A stretch of DNA of 13,679 bases, taken from positions 1 through 13,679 of the forward strand of contig CAZOKE010000021.1 in the NCBI GenBank assembly GCA_964580495.1, given 5' to 3'. This stretch comes from JAIFWV01 sp964580495 (GTDB lineage: Bacteria; Patescibacteriota; Doudnabacteria; UBA920; O2-02-FULL-48-8). The notes under the pieces were generated by a model that had not been told where the DNA came from, did no database searches, and saw nothing but the letters and a program-made list of their open reading frames with translations. Positions 5,274 to 11,488 of this stretch are shown piece by piece. How positions within the stretch are numbered: position 1 is the stretch's first letter; each line of letters begins with the position of its first letter. A program made the translations under genes and the position numbers.

Positions 5274-5294
5274 AAAAAATCCGCCACAGGCGGA
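5274..5294 (-). terminator. Terminator-like hairpin between the promoter and tRNA-Arg
   Basis: On the minus strand, TCCGCC (5294-5289) pairs with GGCGGA (5285-5280) across a 3-base loop, followed by six Ts (5279-5274). It lies 26 bases upstream of tRNA-Arg and downstream of the only good promoter, so it should partly end transcription there. Confidence 0.65.
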
Positions 5295-5339
5295 AGACAG
5301 TATTTTGGGGCAACTGCTGTGTCAGGTGCGTCTTAAGCT
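5274..5339 (-). ncRNA. Possible small RNA or attenuated tRNA leader of about 65 nt
   Basis: The segment runs from the predicted start of the promoter at 5346-5374 to the terminator at 5274-5294 and has no open frame of note. AAGAC near its start can pair with GTCTT just before the terminator (near 5294-5299), closing most of the RNA into one fold. It may be a stand-alone RNA or just a tRNA leader. Confidence 0.35.
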
Positions 5340-5345
5340 TCTCTA

Positions 5346-5374
5346 ATTATACACCTTTTTTGGCATAAAGTCAA
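5346..5374 (-). promoter_or_regulatory. Strong sigma70-type promoter upstream of the tRNA operon
   Basis: On the minus strand, -35 TTGACT (5374-5369), a 17-base spacer and a perfect -10 TATAAT (5351-5346) are present. It is placed between the lipoprotein terminator and the tRNAs. Confidence 0.8.
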
Positions 5375-5376
5375 TA

Positions 5377-5415
5377 CTAAAAAATAAGGCAGTTCCCGAA
5401 AGTTCGAGAACTGCC
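5377..5415 (-). terminator. Rho-independent terminator of the lipoprotein gene
   Basis: Arms at 5388-5399 and 5404-5415 form a 12-bp stem (one G-T pair) with a 4-base loop, starting GGCAGTTC. A T-rich tract (5387-5377) follows on the minus strand. It lies 13 bases after the lipoprotein stop. Confidence 0.85.
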
Positions 5416-5428
5416 AAATGCAGACTTA

Positions 5429-6430
5429 CTAGCGTCGGAAGTACGATGCGATGCTGGCAGGTGCCGACATGGTATCGTAAATCCAATCCATGGACCGGTC
5501 GCGGTAATCGTTCTCCCAGTTAGGCCAGTCCAAATCTTCGTGTTTGAATCCGCCACAAAGCCCGTCAACCTGATACCCGTGGTAGCTATTCAGACTGACC
5601 TGCAGGTGATACGGCCCACCGGAATCGAAATTTCCGGCCGTGCCATCCACAAAGGTTTGCGGCAAGAATTGGCCGGGAATCTGGTAGGTGTAGCTGACCA
5701 ACGAGACCGGCACCAGATGGTAGCCAGGCGCGATGCTGAACGTGTAGACCGCATTCCCGCCGACTTGTGTAAGACTCCTGTTGATCAGCGCGACCTTGCA
5801 GCCCGCAACTGTTGCAGGCGGCAGAGTGGTTGTCGGCGGAGTTGGCGGGATTGTCGGAGGATCCGGTGTGGGATTCGACGGGGGTGGCGGGTCTACATGT
5901 GCGGAAGCCGGGCAGTCCTTTTGTTTGTCAACAAGGAGGCTGGAGAGGAAAACCTGTTTCCCCGAATCAGCGTCGATGACAGACAAATCGAACTGTTCAT
6001 GGCCGCACGAACCTCCCCACATTTGGGAATTGTAGTAGGCCTTCGTGCTCCCTCCTATTAAGGAAGGGTACTCCGTGGTTCCGTCCAACTCGGCCGCTCG
6101 AGGATTTGATTCCGTTGCGGTACATCCGGCCTTGTCATCGTGGTGAACCATGGCGACGAGATGATAATTCGTCTTGTGATTCGCCGCGACCTGGAAGATC
6201 CAGGCGATACGGCCGCTAACTTGAGACACCGGAACACAACCAGCGGACGGCAGCGGCTCGGTGACCGTGAATTCTGGAAGAATCGGAGTCGTCGTGGGCG
6301 CGGGTGATGTTGCCGGATCCGCTGCAGCTGTTTTCTGCGGTGTTGACGTCGGGTTTGGCGTTGGGCTGGTCGGTGACGAACAACCCACTGCCAGCGCACA
6401 AACCATCAACAGTCCTAGCCCCTTTTTCAT
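5429..6430 (-). CDS. Secreted proline-rich lipoprotein, unknown function
   Basis: This encodes 333 residues from ATG 6430-6428 with a strong ribosome site (GGGGGA) just upstream and a promoter at 6462-6490. Residues 1-16 form a lipoprotein signal ending ALAVG before the lipidated Cys17. A Ser/Thr/Pro-rich tether (18-60) follows. Two globular parts are separated by a second Pro-rich linker (about 180-205, PPPPSNPTPDPPTIPPTPP). Both parts contain YHLV and a Gly/Ser-rich stretch before a FDLSV or YHLQVSL strand, so they may be divergent copies of one beta-rich domain. There are several Cys outside the signal. It would sit anchored outside the membrane. Base composition is much richer in G+C than the neighbours (38 of 60 bases at 5821-5880), suggesting recent transfer. 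I recognise no family. Confidence 0.75.
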   Translation of the reverse strand: MKKGLGLLMVCALAVGCSSPTSPTPNPTSTPQKTAAADPATSPAPTTTPILPEFTVTEPLPSAGCVPVSQVSGRIAWIFQVAANHKTNYHLVAMVHHDDKAGCTATESNPRAAELDGTTEYPSLIGGSTKAYYNSQMWGGSCGHEQFDLSVIDADSGKQVFLSSLLVDKQKDCPASAHVDPPPPSNPTPDPPTIPPTPPTTTLPPATVAGCKVALINRSLTQVGGNAVYTFSIAPGYHLVPVSLVSYTYQIPGQFLPQTFVDGTAGNFDSGGPYHLQVSLNSYHGYQVDGLCGGFKHEDLDWPNWENDYRDRSMDWIYDTMSAPASIASYFRR

Positions 6431-6461
6431 GCTTCCCCCTTTTGTTCGGAATGAACCAAGA

Positions 6462-6490
6462 AGTTTAGCATATCCGGATCAATTAGTCAA
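6462..6490 (-). promoter_or_regulatory. Sigma70-type promoter of the lipoprotein gene
   Basis: On the minus strand, -35 TTGACT (6490-6485), a 17-base spacer and -10 TAAACT (6467-6462) are present. The leader is about 25 bases long and contains the ribosome site. Confidence 0.65.
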
Positions 6491-6525
6491 GGCTTAAGCA
6501 AAAGTGTGCTAAAGCCTGCTTTTTT
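6491..6525 (+). terminator. Terminator-like hairpin between divergent promoters
   Basis: GGCTT-AGCA and TGCT-AAGCC pair with one A/A mismatch, and a T-run follows (6520-6525). No plus-strand gene lies upstream to be ended, so it may insulate the zinc-transporter promoter from antisense reads or act as an operator-like palindrome. Confidence 0.35.
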
Positions 6526-6533
6526 GCTATACT
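6525..6533 (+). promoter_or_regulatory. Extended -10 promoter giving a leaderless ZIP mRNA
   Basis: TGC-TATACT (6525-6533) is an extended -10 element. Six bases separate it from the ATG at 6540, so transcription should start at or next to the A of the start codon. No -35 box or ribosome binding site is evident, which fits a leaderless transcript. Confidence 0.55.
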
Positions 6534-6539
6534 TTATGC

Positions 6540-7262
6540 ATGGCAATAGTTTTAAGTTTTTTTACATTTATCTCGACTTTTGCAGGCGGCCTAGTGGGTC
6601 TTAAATTCAAAGATCGCTTGCACCTCATCCTGGGATTTACCGCTGGCGTGCTTTTGGCCGTGGTGGCTTTCGACATACTGCCGGAAATTCATGAGCTTAG
6701 CATTAGTACAGGCACTAGCTTTACCCAAGCCATGATCGCATTGGTAGTTGGCTTTTTGATTTTTCACATCGTAGAGAAATGGATCCTCATCCACCATATG
6801 CACGAGACGGAATACGGCGAGCATAAGCATCCCACGGTCGGTGTGGCATCCGCCACCGCACTCATCGGCCACTCGTTTCTGGACGGGGTCGGAATCGGCC
6901 TTGGGTTCCAGATATCCAACGCCATAGGCGTGCTGGTCGCCATAGCAGTGATAGCTCATGATTTTTCGGATGGCTTAAATACTGTCTCGCTCATGCTGGC
7001 CCACAAAAACACAGACAAGAAAGCCCGAACTTTCCTGTTGTTCGACGCGCTGGCACCAGTGCTGGGCGCTGCTTCCACTCTGCTCTTCCACTTGCCCGAT
7101 ACCAAACTGATATGGTATTTGGGTTTCTTTGCCGGATTCTTACTTTATATCGGCGCATCTGATATACTGCCGGAAGCGCACAGCAAATATTCGTCGGCCA
7201 AAACTATTGCGCTGACGATTATTGGCGCGATTTTCATTTTTGTAGTGACCAGGTTCGTGTAG
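6540..7262 (+). CDS. ZIP-family divalent metal transporter
   Basis: This encodes 240 residues from ATG 6540, the right size for a compact bacterial ZIP protein, with about eight transmembrane segments. Metal-site residues are visible: H111-SFLDG in helix 4 (ZIP consensus HN..DG) and H140-DFSDG in helix 5, where most ZIPs have HE.PEG. The carboxylates are therefore conserved as Asp (141 and 144). A His-rich cytosolic loop (H85, H86, H88, H95, H97) lies between helices 3 and 4. FDILPE (44-49) and SDILPE later are typical family repeats. It would import Zn, Fe or Mn across the membrane. The desaturase gene follows 42 bases later without a terminator between, so they are probably co-transcribed; an iron supply for the desaturase is a possible link. 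Substrate metal is not decidable from sequence. Confidence 0.88.
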   Translation: MAIVLSFFTFISTFAGGLVGLKFKDRLHLILGFTAGVLLAVVAFDILPEIHELSISTGTSFTQAMIALVVGFLIFHIVEKWILIHHMHETEYGEHKHPTVGVASATALIGHSFLDGVGIGLGFQISNAIGVLVAIAVIAHDFSDGLNTVSLMLAHKNTDKKARTFLLFDALAPVLGAASTLLFHLPDTKLIWYLGFFAGFLLYIGASDILPEAHSKYSSAKTIALTIIGAIFIFVVTRFV

Positions 7263-7304
7263 AAACAAATTCGCAACTTCACAACTCAAACGGAGGGGAG
7301 ATTT

Positions 7305-8063
7305 GTGACACTTATTTTAACCACGCTCATCACGGCCGCGGTGCTGATTCAGGTTGCAGTCTTCGCGACCACAATTTATCTGCACCGTACCGCCACGCAC
7401 AAAGCGCTGACTATGCATCCGGCTTTGGCCTGGGCATTCAAGTCAGTACTTTGGCTGACCACGGGCCTGTGCACCAAAGAATGGGTGGCGGTGCACCGCA
7501 AACACCACGCCTTCACGGATGTCGTTGGCGATCCGCACAGCCCGGAACTGGAAGGTTTCTGGCATATCCAGCTCGGCAATGTCTTCTACTATCTGCGCGA
7601 GCTCCGGGGCGATCGCGAAGAACTATTCCGATCCTACGCCGTAGGAATCGAGGAAGGCTGGTGGGACAAACACCTCTTCAACCACGGCCTGGCTGGCCTG
7701 GGACTTGGAACAGCCTCACTCTGCGGGCTGGGCTGGTGGATCTTCGGTCCAATTGGAATACCGGCAGCTTTGGTTGCAGCCGCTCTCCACGCGGTGCTTT
7801 ATGTTTTCGTGCTATCGTCGTCCATCAACGGGCTTTGCCACAGCCGCGGCTACCGGACGTTCAAAAACACAGCTACAAATGTTCGATGGCTGGCATGGCT
7901 TACCGGCGGCGAAGGGTTGCACAACAACCACCACGGATATCCGCGCAGCCCCAAATTCAGCTACCGAGTCACGGAATTTGATCCGGCATGGCCGCTGATC
8001 AGATTGCTGGTCTTCCTCAGGCTGGCCAAGCCGTACAAAACCATCGAAGAAAGTGTCGCCTAA
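7305..8063 (+). CDS. Stearoyl-CoA-desaturase-like membrane fatty acid desaturase
   Basis: This encodes 252 residues from GTG 7305, supported by a strong GGAGGGGAG ribosome site 6 bases upstream. All three His boxes of the membrane di-iron desaturases are intact: HRTATH (27-32), HRKHH (64-68) and HNNHH (206-210). The NGLCH (175-179) and GGEGLHNNHHGYPRSP signatures of the delta-9 group are also present. Four transmembrane segments are likely. Known function of the family is O2-dependent insertion of a double bond into an acyl chain (CoA, ACP or lipid linked) at the membrane, with electrons from a carrier not found here. CPR bacteria generally lack fatty acid synthesis, so the substrate may be scavenged host lipid; that is inference. 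It is followed at once by a strong terminator and is the last gene of the ZIP transcript. Confidence 0.9.
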   Translation: MTLILTTLITAAVLIQVAVFATTIYLHRTATHKALTMHPALAWAFKSVLWLTTGLCTKEWVAVHRKHHAFTDVVGDPHSPELEGFWHIQLGNVFYYLRELRGDREELFRSYAVGIEEGWWDKHLFNHGLAGLGLGTASLCGLGWWIFGPIGIPAALVAAALHAVLYVFVLSSSINGLCHSRGYRTFKNTATNVRWLAWLTGGEGLHNNHHGYPRSPKFSYRVTEFDPAWPLIRLLVFLRLAKPYKTIEESVA

Positions 8064-8066
8064 AGC

Positions 8067-8107
8067 AAAGCCGCCGTCATTTTGAAAAAAAGACGGCGGC
8101 TTTTTAT
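8067..8107 (+). terminator. Strong rho-independent terminator of the ZIP-desaturase unit
   Basis: Arms AAAGCCGCCGTC (8067-8078) and GACGGCGGCTTT (8092-8103) form a 12-bp perfect stem, followed by TTATT. The convergent PAP2 gene ends at 8113, so this hairpin can also help stop transcripts from the other side. Confidence 0.9.
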
Positions 8108-8112
8108 TATTT

Positions 8113-8766
8113 TTAATTTGTTTTAAGCGCCTGGAAGCTTTTTCCAACAACAACGCCAATGACTGATCCGATAATTGCTCCTGCCAGAAAATCCGAAAAC
8201 CAATGGATGGAAATCGAAACCCCGATCCCAATAAAAAAAGCGTAAATCCAAGCCCAAAGCTTTGCGGATTTATTTTGCGCATAGTAAACAATAATTGCCA
8301 GGCTTACAGCAAAGGCGGCGGTAGTATGCGAAGACGGCCAGCCCCAAAAAATCCCGGCTTTCCAAAACCCAAAATGAAAAACTTTGCTGACATCATCCGC
8401 CAAAACATGCGGCGGATAATCCCGGCCTGTGAATGCTTTGTATAAAGAAGAAATAAACCAGCCTAGAATTCCTGCCTGGCCCGTGAGCAGAGAAAAGGTT
8501 ACCATGCCGGCGTTCTTTTTTATTTTGCCCCAAACAAGAAGGATAATCGGAAGGAAAATCGGGATTAAGCCGCCAATTATCGCAGCAGAGAACGAAATCG
8601 GGTACAAAATAGTATTGCGGAACGTTTTATAGTAAACCCAATCAAAATCGGATACTACGATCAAGTAAGTCAAAACGATGGCGAGCAAATGCCAGCGCAA
8701 ATTCTTCCAGCTGAAACATCGCAAGAAATTTCGGATCAATTCTGAGCAAAATTTGGTGAAAGACAT
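8113..8766 (-). CDS. PAP2-superfamily membrane phosphatase
   Basis: This encodes 217 residues with about six transmembrane segments. Motifs of the type 2 phosphatidic acid phosphatase family are in order. K110-AFTGRDYP stands for KxxxxxxRP (Arg replaced by Tyr117), PSSH (144-147) for PSGH, and GVSISIHWFSD for SRxxxxxHxxxD. The third has His188 and Asp192, but Gly182 where the family has Arg. Known members remove phosphate from phosphatidate, undecaprenyl or other lipid pyrophosphates at the outer membrane face. Two of the phosphate-binding Arg are missing here, so activity or substrate may differ, or this may be a subfamily norm. ATG 8766 has no ribosome site and lies 6 bases after a -10 box, suggesting a leaderless mRNA. 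Beside the O-antigen-ligase-like gene, a role in lipid-carrier recycling is plausible. Confidence 0.85.
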   Translation of the reverse strand: MSFTKFCSELIRNFLRCFSWKNLRWHLLAIVLTYLIVVSDFDWVYYKTFRNTILYPISFSAAIIGGLIPIFLPIILLVWGKIKKNAGMVTFSLLTGQAGILGWFISSLYKAFTGRDYPPHVLADDVSKVFHFGFWKAGIFWGWPSSHTTAAFAVSLAIIVYYAQNKSAKLWAWIYAFFIGIGVSISIHWFSDFLAGAIIGSVIGVVVGKSFQALKTN

Positions 8767-8772
8767 ATGACT

Positions 8773-8801
8773 AAGATATCAGACATTGGTTCAAAGATCA
8801 A
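8773..8801 (-). promoter_or_regulatory. Promoter for the PAP2 gene (leaderless geometry)
   Basis: On the minus strand, -35 TTGATC (8801-8796), a 17-base spacer and -10 TATCTT (8778-8773) are present. The ATG at 8766 begins 6 bases after the -10, so the transcript would begin at the start codon. Confidence 0.55.
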
Positions 8802-8811
8802 AACCGCGCGC

Positions 8812-8840
8812 AAAAAACCCGCCTTTCTGGGACGGGTTTT
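8812..8840 (-). terminator. Rho-independent terminator after the O-antigen-ligase-like gene
   Basis: AAAACCCG (8814-8821) and CGGGTTTT (8833-8840) form the outer stem, with a T-run downstream on the minus strand. It lies 10 bases after the stop of the 851-aa gene and just before the PAP2 promoter. Confidence 0.8.
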
Positions 8841-8849
8841 AAGTTAAAT

Positions 8850-11405
8850 TTATTTGGTGGTCTTAGGAGTTGTTGAGGTCGCGGCTTTTAAGTCGGAAAT
8901 CAATTTATCCAATCCCACATTCGGTCCGGACAAGTCGCGGACTTTCGTAAGTTTTTCCAAAGCCGCCTGCTTGTTCCCCTTTTGGATGTCGATCATAGCC
9001 AGCGAATACAGGGCGTTGGAATGATTTGGCTCGATCTTCAAAACATTATTGAAAATCGCCGCGGCTTCATCGAATTTGCCTTGATTGAAGGTAATACGTC
9101 CCTGTTCATAGCGGATATCGGCATTCACCGGGAACAGCCCGGCTGCTTCATCAATTTTCGCTTTGGCATCCGAAAGCTTGTTTTCCTGTTCATAAAGCCT
9201 GGCCAAAGCAATGTATGAATCCGGCAAATCTTGCTTGATGACAATAGCTTTGTTTAACGCATCTTCGGCTTGTTTCAGCTTGCCTTGATCAACTTTGGTT
9301 ATGGCGGCCAGTTGAGCGCTGGTGAGAGGGCCGGTGCCGGCAGGATTGAGCCCGGCTTTGACTTCATCGCCGTCGTTCATGCCGTTGCCGTTCGTGTCGG
9401 CTTTGTTGGGGTCGGAACCCAACTTCTGCTCCACAACATCGCTTAAGCCATCGTGGTCAGAGTCCGTACCCTGGGCCAAGGCAGCAAAATCTATGCTGGA
9501 TGCCGCATTGACATATGCCTGGGCCAGTTGAACGTACAAAATCGGATTTTTGTTGTCGTGGTTTATCGCCTGCTGCCAGTCATCAATGGCAAATTGGTCG
9601 GTACCCGAAACACCCAACGGCTTTACGGAATTATAGAATTGGGCCAAAGCTGACCAATCCGAAGCTTTGTTTGGTGAAATTTCCACGGCACGTTTGCCTG
9701 CAGCCAACGCTGATGCAATCCAGCTTTGGATTGCGGACACGTTTCCATCTTTTTTTGCAGCTTCAGCAGAAGCTAGGAAAATCAGATCCTGTCCATAAGC
9801 CAATAGATAATTGTCATTATATGAATTCAAGTTGACTGCGCGGGCAAAATCAGCCCCAGCCTTTTCAAAGCTTGGATTGTTTTGGTTTAACGCCTTAATG
9901 CCGCTGGCATATGCCGTGTCTGCCACGTACATGCTTGCTTCAAAGAATATACCGATTAAAATCACGGCCAAACCCAAGAGACTGCCCAGCATCCATAGAG
10001 CATTGGTCCGGCCCGATGCCGCAACCGAATCCGATTCTTGTATCTGCCTTCCCTGGTAGGCGCAAACCATAAACATAGCCATGGATAGCCAATACATAAA
10101 CAACATTGAGGTATTGAAGAAGTACATGAAATGGGCAATGTAGAGTCCGGCCCAGACCGCAAAGAATCCCAAAGCATATTCCTGGCCAGTTTGATCGGTC
10201 TGCTTCAAAAGATATCGCAGGGCAAAGACCAAGAACAACAAAGCCAATCCTTCAAAAGCGATCAGGCCCAATATGCCGGTTTCAATGGCGATAGTGCCGA
10301 TTTCGGAAGAAGCTCGGTCAAAATTCACGCTCCAAACTATGGTTTTGTTCAGCGATTCAGGTTTGATCAAGCCAAACTGGATGCCTACCGTGCCGGGCCC
10401 AGACCCAATCAGGGCTAGTTTTGGGCTGCTGAAGGAATTTTTGACCAGATTCATGGTAGTCTTCGTGGAAAGCGTAATTTCGGTAGGGACATTGGTCCTA
10501 AACAAATTGCGCGGATTGACCGAAGACGGAAGCACCATGAATGCCACAAACAATACGCTTAGAATCAGCACGACCATGGGCTGCCAGAACGAAGACATGT
10601 TTTGGTGCTGTTTGCGCCCCAAAGCTATGGCAAGCAACACGACCATGCCCAAAAGCAAAGTAATCCAGCACATGCTGGAATTAAGCAGAAAAATCAAAAC
10701 TAATCCCAGCAAAGACAACACACCTAGGACAATTTTTTGAGCTTTGACAATCTGGCTGTTCGAAATAGACAAAGATTGATAAAACAAAATCGAAGCTACG
10801 GCAAACATGCCCAATCCGACTTCACTGCCAACTGTGTTGAAAGCCGAGTTATGGGTATATGATGGAAGCACAAACCACCCGATAATTTGCGTAATTCCGT
10901 AAATTATAGCCAGTCCGGATCCCAAGACCATGGCCCTGACGACATTTTTGATGTTCCTAGCGGAATTTAAATTGTTGGTGGCAACAAAATAAAACAAACC
11001 CAAAGCGACAATCGAGAATAAGCTTCCGGTATACCGCCCTGTGTAGCCTAGGAATGAAGAAGACTTGTCAACGCTTAATAGACTCGAGATCAAATAGACC
11101 ACGACATAACCCACAACTGCCAAATCCAAGACGGTCTTGGCCCAATTCAGCTTGCGGTTGATCAGAATTTTGATCATCCAGATCCCAGCCATGGCCAAGG
11201 TTAGGACAATTATAAGGCTCAGCTTATTGAATTCTCGGAATTCAGTGGTTATCGGCAAGAAAAAAATCGGGACAAGGAGCACCAAAGCGTACGCCAGCCA
11301 ATTAATTACCTTGCCAAAGGACGAGGTGTGGTCAGCAGATTGCGTTGAATTAGAAACTCCCGCAACTACAGTTTGATCCAGCACCCTAGGCGTATATGAA
11401 TCCAT
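8850..11405 (-). CDS. O-antigen ligase/polymerase-like membrane protein with C-terminal TPRs
   Basis: This encodes 851 residues from ATG 11405-11403. Residues about 30-500 hold a dozen hydrophobic helices. A periplasmic loop contains ALIGSGPGTVGIQFGLIKPE and NFDRASSEIGTIAIETGILG, the Wzy_C/O-antigen ligase pattern seen in many Patescibacteria. Residues about 505-850 are helical and include tetratricopeptide units (ALARLYEQENKLSDAKAKID, then NADIRYEQGRITFNQGKFDEAA, then SNALYSLAMIDIQKGNKQAA). Between TPRs an unusual calcium-loop segment occurs (D648-SDHDGLSD and D670-TNGNGMNDGDE). Known relatives transfer or polymerise lipid-linked glycans at the outer face of the membrane; others are glycosyltransferases of S-layer or pilin proteins. 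In a CPR cell it would make surface glycan. Promoter at 11441-11469; the neighbouring modular surface protein may be a substrate (inference). Confidence 0.85.
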   Translation of the reverse strand: MDSYTPRVLDQTVVAGVSNSTQSADHTSSFGKVINWLAYALVLLVPIFFLPITTEFREFNKLSLIIVLTLAMAGIWMIKILINRKLNWAKTVLDLAVVGYVVVYLISSLLSVDKSSSFLGYTGRYTGSLFSIVALGLFYFVATNNLNSARNIKNVVRAMVLGSGLAIIYGITQIIGWFVLPSYTHNSAFNTVGSEVGLGMFAVASILFYQSLSISNSQIVKAQKIVLGVLSLLGLVLIFLLNSSMCWITLLLGMVVLLAIALGRKQHQNMSSFWQPMVVLILSVLFVAFMVLPSSVNPRNLFRTNVPTEITLSTKTTMNLVKNSFSSPKLALIGSGPGTVGIQFGLIKPESLNKTIVWSVNFDRASSEIGTIAIETGILGLIAFEGLALLFLVFALRYLLKQTDQTGQEYALGFFAVWAGLYIAHFMYFFNTSMLFMYWLSMAMFMVCAYQGRQIQESDSVAASGRTNALWMLGSLLGLAVILIGIFFEASMYVADTAYASGIKALNQNNPSFEKAGADFARAVNLNSYNDNYLLAYGQDLIFLASAEAAKKDGNVSAIQSWIASALAAGKRAVEISPNKASDWSALAQFYNSVKPLGVSGTDQFAIDDWQQAINHDNKNPILYVQLAQAYVNAASSIDFAALAQGTDSDHDGLSDVVEQKLGSDPNKADTNGNGMNDGDEVKAGLNPAGTGPLTSAQLAAITKVDQGKLKQAEDALNKAIVIKQDLPDSYIALARLYEQENKLSDAKAKIDEAAGLFPVNADIRYEQGRITFNQGKFDEAAAIFNNVLKIEPNHSNALYSLAMIDIQKGNKQAALEKLTKVRDLSGPNVGLDKLISDLKAATSTTPKTTK
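9337..9470 (-). other. Thrombospondin-type-3/EF-loop calcium-binding segment within the TPR region
   Basis: Residues about 646-690 of the O-antigen-ligase-like protein read DSDHDGLSD.VEQ.LGSDPNKADTNGNGMNDGDE. Two acidic loops with the D-x-D-x-DG-L-x-D pattern bind calcium in thrombospondin type 3 and related bacterial surface repeats. It interrupts two TPRs. Confidence 0.75.
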
Positions 11406-11440
11406 ATGTTATTTGTTTCTTAAGTATTTTTGCTAGCCGT

Positions 11441-11469
11441 ATTATAAGATATTTTTATATTTTTCACAA
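11441..11469 (-). promoter_or_regulatory. Sigma70-type promoter of the O-antigen-ligase-like gene
   Basis: On the minus strand, -35 TTGTGA (11469-11464), a 17-base spacer and a perfect -10 TATAAT (11446-11441) are present. No convincing terminator separates it from the surface-protein stop at 11489, so read-through from that gene is also likely. Confidence 0.7.
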
Positions 11470-11488
11470 GATTCTGCGAGTCTGAATT

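Noticed and set aside
5125..5346. 73-residue plus-strand open frame containing RLESNQH and YPLSYEG
   Set aside because: It is the antisense translation of the two tRNA genes, a well-known false gene pattern.
5540..6061. 173-residue plus-strand open frame
   Set aside because: Antisense to the lipoprotein gene, which has a lipobox, ribosome site, promoter and terminator; the frame is long only because the region is GC-rich.
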